Numbered from the stretch's first letter, positions 1-9,553 are shown. The stretch is DNA of 64,000 nucleotides from Pseudocolwellia sp049933045 (GCF_049933045.1 NZ_CP187926.1:2790001-2854000), one strand, 5' to 3'. The notes: generated by a model from the letters alone, not told the origin. A program made the numbers and translations.

Positions 1-1643
1 TTAACTGTAATAACGCACTTGATATATCTGATGTAGGTACATCAATTCTAGATATGAGAGTTTCTTCTCAGAAATCAGATGTTGATCAATTCAGATTAAT
101 GGGTACATACGAATTTGACGAAGGTAGCATTGAATTTGGTATTGAGTCTCGTTCTATGGAAAGTCACTCGGTACAGAGTTTAACTCGTCATACCATGGGT
201 AACTGGGGTATAGAAAATCCTGGAGAATTACCTGAAGACTTTTTAACACTTATAGACTTTACGGGTGAAATTAATGACTTCGATAAAACAGGAGCATACA
301 ACCAAGGTTTCGTAGGTAGCGCATCTCAAATTGCTGCTTGGGCAGCTGAAGAGTATGGTTTTGAATTTGTTGCAGATGGTGCAGCTGCTACAGATAGAGT
401 TATTAAAGAAGATGTTAATTCAGCTTACTTCCAACTCGATCTTAACGGCGAATTAGCAGGAAGATCTTATAATATTGCTGCTGGTGTGCGTATCGAAAAT
501 ACTAGCTTAACCTCTTCTGCAAATGTAGCTTTACCAAATGCTGTAGCTTGGGAAGGTAACAATGACTTTAATGTGAGATTTGGCGAAGGAACACAAGATT
601 TTTCAACTGATGCAAGTTATAGCCACATTTTACCAAGTTTCGATTTTGATATTGAAGTAGTTGATGATGTAGTTGCTCGTCTATCTTTTAGCAAAACTAT
701 CGCTCGTCCTACTTATGATCAATTAAGTTCTGCTGCTTCAGCAGTTGGTGGTCCAAGCGGTCCAACAACATTCCCTGGTGTTCAACTAGGTACCGCTTCA
801 AGCGGTAATCCAGAATTGGCTCCACTTGAATCTGATAACTTTGACTTATCTGTAGAGTGGTACTTTGAAGAAACCAGTTATGCTTCAATTGGGTATTATG
901 AAAAACGTGTAAATAACTTTGCAGGTCGTCAACCTGTAGTTGAAAATGTATATGGTTTACGTGATGCGACAGCAGGACCTCGTGCTATAGCAGCGGAAGC
1001 AGCATTAATCGCTTTAGGTGAAGAACTAACTGATACAAACTTATTTGCGATGGTAGCAGCAACAGAAAACAACGTAGATTTCTACTCACAGAGTGCTGAA
1101 AGCTTCGAAGTTGATTATGATGTTTTACCGAATGCTGATGATCCACTAATGGATTTCACTGTAACTAAGTTTGTTAACAACCGAGAAGCTAAAATTGATG
1201 GTTTTGAAATAGCCCTTCAACACTTCTTTGGCGATTCAGGTTTTGGTATACAAGCTAACTACACAACGGTTAATGGTGACATTGGTTTTGACAACGATGG
1301 TGACCCATTAATAACACAGTTTGCACTTGTTGGTTTGAGTGATACTGCAAACTTTATTGCAATGTACGAAAAAGATGATTTCCAAGCGCGTATCGCTTAT
1401 AACTGGCGTGATAAATTCTTAAACACTCAAGCCAGATATATTAACGAGCCGGGTTACACTGAAGAATATTATCAAATTGACTTTAACGTTGCTTATCAAG
1501 TTAATGAACAACTATCTGTATTTTTTGAAGGTATAAACATTACTGGAGAAGACACTAGATCTCATGGTCGTTATCAAGTACAACTATGGAATGTAGCAGA
1601 ACAAGATGCTCGCTATGCTCTAGGTGCTCGCTATACATTCTAA
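1..1643 (+). CDS. TonB-dependent receptor, C-terminal part (5' end outside window)
   Basis: The reading frame is open from the first bases of the window, so this is the last ~546 residues of a larger outer-membrane protein; the ATG at 54 is internal. The segment has alternating short amphipathic strands typical of a TonB-dependent beta-barrel, many Tyr/Phe/Asp-rich turns, and ends in Arg-Tyr-Thr-Phe, the aromatic terminus expected for outer-membrane barrels. These receptors import large or scarce ligands using TonB energy. The plug domain and any TonB box are outside the window, so the ligand cannot be read. Two halogenase-like flavoproteins follow on the same strand, a neighbourhood common for such receptors in Alteromonadales and Xanthomonadales. 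Confidence 0.9.
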   Translation, partial: NCNNALDISDVGTSILDMRVSSQKSDVDQFRLMGTYEFDEGSIEFGIESRSMESHSVQSLTRHTMGNWGIENPGELPEDFLTLIDFTGEINDFDKTGAYNQGFVGSASQIAAWAAEEYGFEFVADGAAATDRVIKEDVNSAYFQLDLNGELAGRSYNIAAGVRIENTSLTSSANVALPNAVAWEGNNDFNVRFGEGTQDFSTDASYSHILPSFDFDIEVVDDVVARLSFSKTIARPTYDQLSSAASAVGGPSGPTTFPGVQLGTASSGNPELAPLESDNFDLSVEWYFEETSYASIGYYEKRVNNFAGRQPVVENVYGLRDATAGPRAIAAEAALIALGEELTDTNLFAMVAATENNVDFYSQSAESFEVDYDVLPNADDPLMDFTVTKFVNNREAKIDGFEIALQHFFGDSGFGIQANYTTVNGDIGFDNDGDPLITQFALVGLSDTANFIAMYEKDDFQARIAYNWRDKFLNTQARYINEPGYTEEYYQIDFNVAYQVNEQLSVFFEGINITGEDTRSHGRYQVQLWNVAEQDARYALGARYTF

Positions 1644-1671
1644 TCTATCCAGTTAGAATGTAGCTATTCAT

Positions 1672-1697
1672 AAATGCTGTATTTTTATACGGCATTT
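1672..1697 (+). terminator. candidate terminator after the TonB receptor
   Basis: An 11-pair hairpin with one G-U pair (1672-1682 with 1687-1697, TTTT loop) sits 29 bases after the receptor stop. The following T-rich stretch is weak, so termination may be partial and the halogenase genes may be read through. Confidence 0.45.
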
Positions 1698-1763
1698 ATT
1701 GTATTAGAGCATTAATAAATATCTATAACTAAGTAAATTAGTTGCCATAAAAAAGAGGTTTTC

Positions 1764-3311
1764 ATGAATAAACCTATAAAAAAAATTGTTATTGTTGGTG
1801 GTGGTTCTGCAGGGTGGTTAACTGCTGGATGTATAGCTGCAAAGCATATGTCTGATTCAAACGGTTCTATCGAAGTTATCCTTATTGAATCTCCAGATGT
1901 AAAAAGTATTGGTGTTGGTGAAGGTACTTGGCCTTCAATGCGTAATACGCTCGAAAAAATAGGTATTAACGAAAAACAATTTATTCAAGAATGTGATGCA
2001 TCATTCAAACAAGGGTCTAAATTTATTGATTGGACAACAAATGATAATAATGACTCATACTATCACCCTTTCATGACTCCTGATGGGTACAACCAAGTAG
2101 ATTTACACCAAGCGTGGCAAGCCTCTCAATCCAACATTAGTTTTGCTGATGCTGTAAACGTTCAAAGTCATATCTGTGCAGCTGATTTAGCACCTAAACA
2201 AATAGCAACACCAGACTACGCAGCCGTAACCAATTATGGTTATCATTTAGATGCAAAAAAGTTCGCTGATTTACTAAGTAAACACTGTACGACTAAATTA
2301 AATGTCAATTATGTTCTTGATCACATGGTTAATATTATCTCAGAAGAAGATGGTGATATTACAGCTATTGAAACAAGGAATAATGGTCAAATAACGGGTG
2401 ACTTATTTATTGATTGTACCGGCAGCGCATCACTTCTATTAGGTAAGCATTACGGTGTGAAATTTTTAGAAAAGAAACACATACTATTTAATGACAGTGC
2501 AATAGCAACGCAAGTACCTCACCCCGAAAACAGTTCAAACATTGCTTCGACAACTAACTCAACAGCCCAATCTTCAGGTTGGATTTGGGATATAGCTCTA
2601 CCTTCAAGAAGAGGTGTAGGCTATACCTATTCAAGTAAACATATTAATGACATTGATGCCGAAACAGAATTAAGACGATATATAGCTAATTCGATTGGAG
2701 CTGAAAAAGCATCAACAATTGAAACCAGAAAAATCACTTTCCAACCAGGGCATAGAGAGAAGTTTTGGTATAAAAACTGTTTAGCCATTGGAATGTCATC
2801 TGGCTTTTTAGAGCCATTAGAAGCCTCTGCTTTAGCGATGGTAGAGTTAAGTTGTAATATGCTAACCGAAGAGTTCCCTGTAAATAAACAGCATATGAAA
2901 ATATTAGCGAAACGATTTAATGAAAGGTTTACTTATCGTTGGGAGCGAACAATAGAATTTTTGAAATTACATTATGTAATAAGTAAACGAACAGATTCTT
3001 CTTATTGGGTTGATAATAAGTTACCTTCATCTATACCCGATCGCTTACAGGAGCTATTAGAGTTATGGCAATATCAGCCACCTAACCGCTTAGACTTCAT
3101 TCAAAATGAAGAGATATTCCCTTCTGCTAGTTACCAATATATTTTATATGGAATGAAATTTATTACAAAACCGAGAGCGTTAGATCATAAATATGGCTCC
3201 TCTAGGTTCGCAATAAAAATGCTACATGAAAATAAAATAAAAATAGAGAAATACAAAGCTCGACTGCCCTCTAACAGAGAGCTTATCAACGCTATTTTAG
3301 GTAATACCTAA
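1764..3311 (+). CDS. flavin-dependent halogenase-family protein (tryptophan halogenase, Pfam Trp_halogenase), copy 1
   Basis: 515 aa. It begins with the FAD-binding GGGSAGW motif (residues ~13-18). It has the SIGVGEGTWP stretch and a Lys in Ser-Phe-Lys at residue 82, the position of the catalytic lysine of PrnA (K79). The signature WxWxIP is altered to WIWDIA, and the EPLES motif reads EPLEA. Family members use reduced flavin from a partner reductase to halogenate aromatic rings. An AAGAGG ribosome site precedes the ATG. The gene is followed 20 bases later by a second family member. Family assignment is firm; substrate and halogenating activity are unknown, and the altered motifs leave open another flavin-dependent role. 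Confidence 0.88.
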   Translation: MNKPIKKIVIVGGGSAGWLTAGCIAAKHMSDSNGSIEVILIESPDVKSIGVGEGTWPSMRNTLEKIGINEKQFIQECDASFKQGSKFIDWTTNDNNDSYYHPFMTPDGYNQVDLHQAWQASQSNISFADAVNVQSHICAADLAPKQIATPDYAAVTNYGYHLDAKKFADLLSKHCTTKLNVNYVLDHMVNIISEEDGDITAIETRNNGQITGDLFIDCTGSASLLLGKHYGVKFLEKKHILFNDSAIATQVPHPENSSNIASTTNSTAQSSGWIWDIALPSRRGVGYTYSSKHINDIDAETELRRYIANSIGAEKASTIETRKITFQPGHREKFWYKNCLAIGMSSGFLEPLEASALAMVELSCNMLTEEFPVNKQHMKILAKRFNERFTYRWERTIEFLKLHYVISKRTDSSYWVDNKLPSSIPDRLQELLELWQYQPPNRLDFIQNEEIFPSASYQYILYGMKFITKPRALDHKYGSSRFAIKMLHENKIKIEKYKARLPSNRELINAILGNT

Positions 3312-3331
3312 TCGACGAATAGAGGTTTATT

Positions 3332-4822
3332 TTGAAAGATAATTTGATTAAAAACATCGTGATTGCTGGTGGTGGAACCGCTGGTTGGATGGCTGCAGCA
3401 GCAATATCAAAACTCATAGGTAAAAACTTAAACATAACATTAGTTGAGTCTGATGAAATTGGAACTGTGGGTGTGGGTGAAGCAACGATTCCTCCTATTA
3501 AAACCTTCCATAAATTACTCAACATAAATGAACAAGAGTTTATGCGAGAAACCCATGCAACTTTTAAACTGGGTATAAGCTTTGAAAATTGGAAAGTGAA
3601 TGATAGCCAATACATACACTCTTTTGGAGCTACAGGAAAAGAATGCTGGGCTGGAGAGTTTCATCACTTTTGGTTGCACGGATTACAAAAAGGCATAACA
3701 GCTGATTTTGGTGAATACTGTTTCGAACTACAAGCAGCTAAAGCCAATAAATTTGGTTTCTCTAAACAAACACCTATTAATTATGCTTATCATTTAGATG
3801 CGACTTTATATGCAAAATATTTAAGAAAATTTAGTGAAAAACTAGGCGTAAAAAGAATTGAAGGGAAAATCAGTCAAGTAAATAAAAATAACGCCACCGG
3901 TTTTATATCTTCTTTAACACTTGATTCAGGTCAAGTTATTGAAGGTGATTTTTTCATTGATTGCACAGGTTTTAAAGGTTTACTTATAGAGCAAGCCTTA
4001 CATACAGGTTACGACGATTGGTCTCATTGGTTGCCTTGCGATAGTGCTATTGCAGTACAAACTAAAACGTTAGAGCCAGCTGTCCCTTATACACGTTCAA
4101 TAGCAAGAAAAAGTGGCTGGCAATGGAAAATCCCATTACAACATAGAGTTGGCAATGGTCTTGTTTATTGTAGTAAATATATGTCTGATACCGATGCATC
4201 AGCAGAGCTGCTGGAGCATATTGAAGGCGATATGATTACACAGCCAAGAACAATTAAATTCCAAACAGGTCGCCGTCGTAAAGGTTGGAATAAGAATTGT
4301 GTTGCTCTAGGCTTGTCTAGTGGCTTTATAGAACCTTTAGAGTCCACCAGTATCCATCTGATCATGTCAGGTATTATCAGGTTGTTACGCATATTCCCAT
4401 TTCAAGGGATAGAACAAACAATGATCGATGAATACAATAATAAGCTCACATCAGAGTTAAATGCGGTTCGTGATTTTATTATTTTACATTACAACGTAAA
4501 TCAACGTAACGACAGCGAGTTTTGGCAACATTGTAAAAATATGGAAGTGCCTGAATCACTGGCTCATAAAATTCGTTTATTTAAAGAAACAGGTCGAGTA
4601 TTTTTAGATGACGGTGATGTTTTTCGTGTAGATTCATGGACTCAGGTCATGTTAGGGCAAGGTCTAATGCCAATGCAATATCATCATATTGCAGAAATCA
4701 TGTCTGACGAAGAGCTTAAGAAATTTATGGGAAGTTTGAAGCAGTCTATCGATAAAGCTGTCAGCAGCCTGCCCTCTCATGCTGAATTTATTAATCAATA
4801 TTGCAAATCAAATATCGATTAA
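3332..4822 (+). CDS. flavin-dependent halogenase-family protein, copy 2
   Basis: 496 aa, starting at a TTG (3332) preceded by AGAGG six bases upstream. The N-terminal GGGTAGW FAD motif, Lys79 (the same number as the PrnA catalytic lysine), WQWKIP (a perfect WxWxIP halogenase signature) and EPLESTS (PrnA Glu346 region) are all present, so by motifs this is the more canonical of the two copies. It is co-directional with copy 1 with a 20-base gap and probably shares its transcript. The two proteins are clearly homologous but divergent throughout, so they are old paralogues and may act on different substrates. No flavin reductase gene is visible nearby; upstream genes are outside the window. Confidence 0.9.
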   Translation: MKDNLIKNIVIAGGGTAGWMAAAAISKLIGKNLNITLVESDEIGTVGVGEATIPPIKTFHKLLNINEQEFMRETHATFKLGISFENWKVNDSQYIHSFGATGKECWAGEFHHFWLHGLQKGITADFGEYCFELQAAKANKFGFSKQTPINYAYHLDATLYAKYLRKFSEKLGVKRIEGKISQVNKNNATGFISSLTLDSGQVIEGDFFIDCTGFKGLLIEQALHTGYDDWSHWLPCDSAIAVQTKTLEPAVPYTRSIARKSGWQWKIPLQHRVGNGLVYCSKYMSDTDASAELLEHIEGDMITQPRTIKFQTGRRRKGWNKNCVALGLSSGFIEPLESTSIHLIMSGIIRLLRIFPFQGIEQTMIDEYNNKLTSELNAVRDFIILHYNVNQRNDSEFWQHCKNMEVPESLAHKIRLFKETGRVFLDDGDVFRVDSWTQVMLGQGLMPMQYHHIAEIMSDEELKKFMGSLKQSIDKAVSSLPSHAEFINQYCKSNID

Positions 4823-4832
4823 CTAAAAACAC

Positions 4833-4858
4833 AAAAGGAGACATCAGTCTCCTTTTTT
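4833..4858 (+). terminator. intrinsic terminator after the halogenase pair
   Basis: A perfect stem AAAGGAGAC/GTCTCCTTT with a short ATCA loop and a run of six T lies 11 bases after the halogenase stop. It ends the receptor/halogenase transcript and separates it from convergent sohB. Confidence 0.85.
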
Positions 4859-4905
4859 AAATTTTCAAATTAATGACTTACGTTTGTTAGTTCAAACAAG
4901 GATTA

Positions 4906-5949
4906 TTAACCTGGGAATATTCTGTTCTTCTGCCATAAGTTACTAAATACACGATCTACAGTCATAGAAGCTGCTTTCGAGAACTTCTCAGCTAAACCTT
5001 TCTTAACAACATATTTAATTGAGATAACTTTTTTAGATTTGTTTGATTGCTGTAAATAATCATCACTTGTTTGAATATCATCAACTAAACCTAATTCTTT
5101 AGCTTTAATACCAAACCAATGCTCACCTGTAGCTACCTTGCTTATATCAAGACTAGGTCGATGATCTGAAACAAATCCTTTAAATAGTTGATGAGTTTCT
5201 TCTAACTCTTCGTTAAACTTTTCACGGCCTTTATCTGTATTTTCACCAAACATAGTTACCGTACGTTTAAATTCACCTGCAGTAAATTGTTCGTAATCAA
5301 TATCGTTTTTCTTTAATAGTTTATTAAAGTTAGGTACTTGAGCAATAACACCAATTGAGCCCACAATAGCAAATGGCGCTGAAATAATTTTATTTGCTAC
5401 ACAAGCCATCATGTAACCGCCGCTGGCTGCCACTTTATCTACAGACACAGTTAAAGGGATGTTACCTTGACGAATACGATCTAATTGAGATGACGCTAAA
5501 CCATAGCCATGCACCATGCCGCCGCCACTTTCTAAACGAACAAAAACTTCATCTTCAGGCGTAGCAACAGTCAATACAGCGCTGATTTCTTCACGTAAAG
5601 ATGACACTTCTTTTGCATCTATACTACCGTTAAAGTCGAGAACAAATACGCGAGACTCTTGTTCAGCTTCTCCACTTTTAGCAGACTTTTTATCAGCTTT
5701 AGCATCTTCTTTAGCTTGTTTTTTGTCAGCTTTTTCTTTTTGTTTAATTTGTTCTTTAGTAAGTAAATGATGCATAACTTCATCTTCAACATCATCAAAA
5801 TGTTCTGACAAATCAGTTATTTCTAACTCACCTTTTTTACTTCCTTGCTTAATCGCTGACGATGCAATTACCGCAACAATAGCAATAACAGCTAAAACAA
5901 ATGTAATTGTTTTAGCGAAAAATAGTCCGTACTCGTACAAAAATTCCAA
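4906..5949 (-). CDS. sohB: S49 family inner-membrane protease SohB
   Basis: 347 aa. One N-terminal membrane segment (residues ~8-30), a Lys/Glu-rich linker (~65-95), then the SppA/SohB ClpP-like fold. The nucleophile Ser lies in VAASGGYMMA and the base Lys in GEFKRT, the S49 dyad. The start is a TTG with AGGAG nine bases upstream; no ATG fits. SohB is a membrane-anchored periplasmic peptidase whose natural substrate is poorly known. In E. coli sohB lies next to yciK, divergently; here a lipase gene has come between them. The region upstream of the start carries a 73-bp inverted repeat (5978-6050). Confidence 0.93.
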   Translation of the reverse strand: MEFLYEYGLFFAKTITFVLAVIAIVAVIASSAIKQGSKKGELEITDLSEHFDDVEDEVMHHLLTKEQIKQKEKADKKQAKEDAKADKKSAKSGEAEQESRVFVLDFNGSIDAKEVSSLREEISAVLTVATPEDEVFVRLESGGGMVHGYGLASSQLDRIRQGNIPLTVSVDKVAASGGYMMACVANKIISAPFAIVGSIGVIAQVPNFNKLLKKNDIDYEQFTAGEFKRTVTMFGENTDKGREKFNEELEETHQLFKGFVSDHRPSLDISKVATGEHWFGIKAKELGLVDDIQTSDDYLQQSNKSKKVISIKYVVKKGLAEKFSKAASMTVDRVFSNLWQKNRIFPG

Positions 5950-5977
5950 GCCTTTCTCCTAAGGGTAGTTCGCTGTT

Positions 5978-6050
5978 ATACCAAACAAGTTAATAAATTG
6001 ACCTATTTTATACGAAGAATAAATGGTCAATTGGTTATTGTGCTTGGTAT
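5978..6050. repeat. short MITE-like inverted repeat with ATACCAA ends
   Basis: A 73-bp element with imperfect terminal inverted repeats: the left end begins ATACCAAACA and the right end finishes TGCTTGGTAT, with internal AATTGACC/GGTCAATT arms. The ATACCAA terminus matches the ends of the larger element at 24933-25295. It lies just upstream of sohB and could carry or shape its promoter. Mobility is inferred only from structure. Confidence 0.5.
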
Positions 6051-6104
6051 TAATTAAAAATGATAAAATATAATGATATAAATATGGGGATAAAAACACA
6101 AAAA

Positions 6105-6128
6105 AAAAGCCCTATAAAAGGACTTTTT
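6105..6128 (-). terminator. candidate terminator of the lipase gene
   Basis: AAAAAGCCC / GGACTTTTT form a hairpin with one mismatch. On the minus strand it is followed by a T run (the A run around 6100-6109). It is ~80 bases beyond the lipase stop. Confidence 0.5.
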
Positions 6129-6208
6129 CTCTCATACTGCTGTGTTTAGTTATTACAGTGTAAGTTTACTGAATAACATAAAAGCAATTAGCATCTCTTT
6201 ATTACAGC

Positions 6209-8575
6209 CTATTGTACTACAGTCGTGTTAGTAACATTAATAACTGTACCTTTAGTGGCAAAGAAACCGGTTACTTGTGATTGCATTTCTTGAGTGGCAG
6301 CTCCTGTTAAAGCAGCATCTGGCGCTTCATCACGAACTTCAGGTGTTAAGATTGAACCATGATGACCATTTAAGAAACGTACAGCCCCAGAACCTGCTGA
6401 AGTGCTACTTACACTAGGTAAACCCAATAAAGCTATTGCACCTTCAGTTCCACCTAATGGTGAAGTTGTTATGCGATTAGGTATTACTTGATCAGATAGG
6501 TTAGTTCCACCATCACCCACTACTTCAATTAAATGGGTTGGTGTTTGTGTTTCTGCCATTTGAGTTATGTAATTAATAGGGTCTCCAGCATCTGTTACTG
6601 TTTGCGCAGCAAATGTGAATTGTGAAAACACACCATTTAAGTCAGCTTGTTGCTCTTCAGTTAAGTTTGCATAGAACAAGGTATATGCTTGTGCAAGTTC
6701 TGCTTCAGTTGCATCAGGAAAGTTCGCAGATACAAAGGTTGCAAATTCTGTTGATTGAGACAAAGTTAACGTCGCTTTTATCAAATCACCAAAAGCAGGA
6801 GACTCTAATAAGAAGTTTGCTACCATAGTACCCGGCATTGCAAGGGAGTTAGACGTCACTTTAAACATATCATCTAAAAGAGGGTTAATAGAAGTATTAG
6901 CAAGTGCTACAAAATTAATACCCGATATAGCCCCTAATGAATGTCCTAAATAATGAACTTCAGAGGTATCAATATCAGCACCTACAAGTGCATTTAAACC
7001 TAAACGTAAACCTAAGGTATCAATCGTACTTTGACGTAAATTATCACGTGTTGTTAATAAGCTCGCTAAGTTCATATAATGAGTAGCAGAAACCGTTGAT
7101 GCATTAATATCATCTATAGTGTCACCATCAAGATCAAAACCACGACTACCGTGTAAAGGATGATCTATTGCTATCGTAGCAAAGCCAAACGTTGATAATA
7201 TACCTGTCATTGCAAGCATATCGTCTTTTTTAGAAGTAATACCATGTTGTAACATAACCACAGGCCAACCATTATCAGGCGTTACCAAAGCAGGTAGACC
7301 AAAGTTAGCACGAACAGCATCTGTTACAGGTGATATTTGAGGCGTAGTCATTTGAACCTCAATCTCCATTTCCGTTTGAGCTACAGGAATAGGATTAAAC
7401 TTTGTTAAGTTACGCTCTGTATCTACATCAAAAGCGCTACTTAAATCTCTAAGACCAACAGCCATACAAAAGCCGTCATTAGCATCTAATGCATCAGCAG
7501 GTATCGCACTTGGATTTACAGTCGCTAAACCTAGTAATGTAGCACCAGAATCACAACGCGCTTTCCACCAAGAATTAACAGGTGCTAAAGGGTTATCGGC
7601 ACTAGGCACACCTAAATAATAAGGTAGTGTAACGGCACCTTTATGATAGTTAGCGGTAGAATAAAGCGCTTGTAAGTCTGGAGATAAAGTTAAACCTTGT
7701 GACAAAAATACATCATTTACTGTAGCTCCCGAAGGATCAATAGTAACAGCAGGAGCAGCTCCACCAGCACCTAAATTAGCAGCCATTAAGCCTTTAAGTG
7801 TATCTAAAACTCTAGTGGTAGACTGAGTAGTCATCGCCATCGTGTAAATCAATGAATCAGCTTCAACACCTTCATTTATAATAACATCTTCAAAGCTATT
7901 AATAATAGCTTGTAAACCTAATTGAGCTTCAGTTGCTAAAGGTTTAGTTGCAAAGTCTTGGCGCACGAGTTCATAGGTAGTTGAACCACCAACAGCTTGA
8001 CCATTACTATCTTTCAAAGCATCAGTTAAGGCAACTAAATAAGTTGTTTCAGCTTTTAAAGGCTTTAAAGGCACAATAGCAACACTGTCACCAGACTTTT
8101 GTGCAAAATAGTCAACACCAAAAGTCAGTTGTGAAACTACCTTACAAGCAAAGCCTCTTGTTACACTTGTACAGTCAGCATCATTTGCGTCACCGCCCAT
8201 GGTCGCTTCAAAAACTTGAACGCCTCCAACTACAGAGTCAGCATCTAATGATGTGCCTGTAGGGAAATCAATACTTAGAACAAATGGATTAACTGTAGAC
8301 CAGCCATCTAAAGCGCTTAAAGCAACAAAAGGGTCGCTTTCATCTGATGCATCATCAACAGGCAAATTTAATGTGCCATCTACTGTGTCTTGAAACAATA
8401 AGTCATTAGGAACAGATAAAAGACCATTGGTGGGATCAAAAACAACACGTGCAGAAGCTTTAATACCTGAGTTATTGTTTTCGACGCTTTGTTGAACGTC
8501 TTTGAGTGATTCGCTATCACATCCAGCTAAACCTAAAACACCAGCGATAGTGACACTTAATAATAATTTTTTCAT
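6209..8575 (-). CDS. VolA/Pla-1/cef family surface lipoprotein phospholipase
   Basis: 788 aa from the ATG at 8575, chosen because GGGGAG lies just upstream and because the protein then starts with a lipoprotein signal (MKKLLLSV, lipobox LAGC, Cys ~20); an 18-codon longer frame lacks a site. The lipase elbow GHSLG (~residue 540) carries the nucleophile Ser, an oxyanion-like LQHGITS lies ~450, and HHGS (~735) is the likely catalytic His. VolA of Vibrio cholerae is a surface lysophospholipase feeding host or environmental fatty acid to FadL. No fadL is adjacent here. A FadR-like palindrome 83 bases upstream fits control together with fadD. The gene sits between sohB and yciK, which are neighbours in E. 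coli. Confidence 0.85.
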   Translation of the reverse strand: MKKLLLSVTIAGVLGLAGCDSESLKDVQQSVENNNSGIKASARVVFDPTNGLLSVPNDLLFQDTVDGTLNLPVDDASDESDPFVALSALDGWSTVNPFVLSIDFPTGTSLDADSVVGGVQVFEATMGGDANDADCTSVTRGFACKVVSQLTFGVDYFAQKSGDSVAIVPLKPLKAETTYLVALTDALKDSNGQAVGGSTTYELVRQDFATKPLATEAQLGLQAIINSFEDVIINEGVEADSLIYTMAMTTQSTTRVLDTLKGLMAANLGAGGAAPAVTIDPSGATVNDVFLSQGLTLSPDLQALYSTANYHKGAVTLPYYLGVPSADNPLAPVNSWWKARCDSGATLLGLATVNPSAIPADALDANDGFCMAVGLRDLSSAFDVDTERNLTKFNPIPVAQTEMEIEVQMTTPQISPVTDAVRANFGLPALVTPDNGWPVVMLQHGITSKKDDMLAMTGILSTFGFATIAIDHPLHGSRGFDLDGDTIDDINASTVSATHYMNLASLLTTRDNLRQSTIDTLGLRLGLNALVGADIDTSEVHYLGHSLGAISGINFVALANTSINPLLDDMFKVTSNSLAMPGTMVANFLLESPAFGDLIKATLTLSQSTEFATFVSANFPDATEAELAQAYTLFYANLTEEQQADLNGVFSQFTFAAQTVTDAGDPINYITQMAETQTPTHLIEVVGDGGTNLSDQVIPNRITTSPLGGTEGAIALLGLPSVSSTSAGSGAVRFLNGHHGSILTPEVRDEAPDAALTGAATQEMQSQVTGFFATKGTVINVTNTTVVQ

Positions 8576-8657
8576 TAATTCTCCCCAGAACAATTCTTTC
8601 ATATATAAAGTTGTAGTAGCTTTAGCCATTTTTTGATAGTTTTTATAGCTAAAACAT

Positions 8658-8674
8658 AACTTGTTCGACCAGTC
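8658..8674. promoter_or_regulatory. FadR-like operator upstream of the lipase gene
   Basis: AACTTGTTCGACCAGTC matches 13 of the 16 defined positions of the FadR consensus as I recall it (AACTGGTC-N-GACCAGTT), including an intact GACCAGT half. It lies 83 bases before the lipase ATG and 142 bases before yciK, in the divergent intergenic region. FadR represses fatty-acid degradation genes until acyl-CoA binds it. Confidence 0.5.
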
Positions 8675-8815
8675 AAACTTAACCTAAGAATTCAATTTGC
8701 GCTAGTTGTTTCTGTAAATATCATATGGTTTATTATTTTAAATTCAATTTTTACTCGTTTGTTTGCTCCGCTCAGAGTAGAATTCACCCTCTATTTTTAC
8801 TACCTTCTAATGATT

Positions 8816-9553
8816 ATGTTTGATTTTAAATTTGATGCTAATACTCTAGCGAATAAAGTTATTTTAGTTACTGGTGCCGGAGATGGTATTGGTAAACAAG
8901 CCGCACTAACTTATGCTCAGTTAGGCGCAACCGTTATTTTATTGGGTAAAACTACCCAAAAATTAGAAGCAGTATACGATTCGATAGTAGAACAAGGTTC
9001 TTCTCAACCTGCAATTATCCCTTTAGATTTTAAAGGTGCAACCAAACAGAACTATCTGGATATGGTTTCCACTATTAAAGATCAATTCGGTCGACTTGAT
9101 GGTGCTTTATTAAATGGCGCTATGTTAGGTGAGTTGTCACCTTTCACACAAATTCATGAGCAAATATGGAATGATGTGATGCAAGTGAATGTGAATTCAC
9201 AATACTTACTTTCACAAGCCCTTCTACCCTTATTACAAACAACAAAAGAGTCTTCTTTAGTATTTACGACGTCAGGAGTTGGAAATAGAGGTAAAGCTTA
9301 CTGGGGTGCATATAGCGTATCTAAGTTTGCTATTGAGGGAATGATGCAAGTTATTGCTGATGAATACGATACAACATCAGTACGAACTAATGCAATCAAC
9401 CCTGGCGCTACAAATACCAAAATGCGTTCTGTTGCTTACCCTGGAGAAGATTCAGAGAGTATAGCCTCTACAGCTGACATTATGCCTGCTTACGTTTATT
9501 TAATGTGTAACAGTAGCATTGAAGTAAATGGGCAAGTGATTAACGCTCAATAG
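8816..9553 (+). CDS. yciK: YciK family short-chain dehydrogenase/reductase
   Basis: 245 aa from ATG 8816, which aligns with the E. coli YciK start; the frame is open further upstream (to 8759) but that extension has no ribosome site and no homology that I recognise. Rossmann motif VTGAGDGIG (~17-25), catalytic Ser in TTSGVG and YSVSK (Tyr-xxx-Lys) are all in place, so it should be an active NAD(P)-dependent oxidoreductase. The substrate is unknown for the whole YciK family. It is divergent from the lipase and converges on fadD. Confidence 0.9.
   Translation: MFDFKFDANTLANKVILVTGAGDGIGKQAALTYAQLGATVILLGKTTQKLEAVYDSIVEQGSSQPAIIPLDFKGATKQNYLDMVSTIKDQFGRLDGALLNGAMLGELSPFTQIHEQIWNDVMQVNVNSQYLLSQALLPLLQTTKESSLVFTTSGVGNRGKAYWGAYSVSKFAIEGMMQVIADEYDTTSVRTNAINPGATNTKMRSVAYPGEDSESIASTADIMPAYVYLMCNSSIEVNGQVINAQ

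Noticed and set aside
3292..3615. 107-codon minus-strand frame
   Set aside because: Antisense shadow of the second halogenase gene, as are the other short frames opposite long genes.
1764..4822. A natural-product (halogenated metabolite) biosynthesis cluster
   Set aside because: No synthase, tailoring or transport genes are beside the halogenases; the TonB-receptor context fits a nutrient-uptake locus better.
8759..8815. Upstream extension of yciK
   Set aside because: No ribosome site; the ATG at 8816 aligns with the known YciK start.
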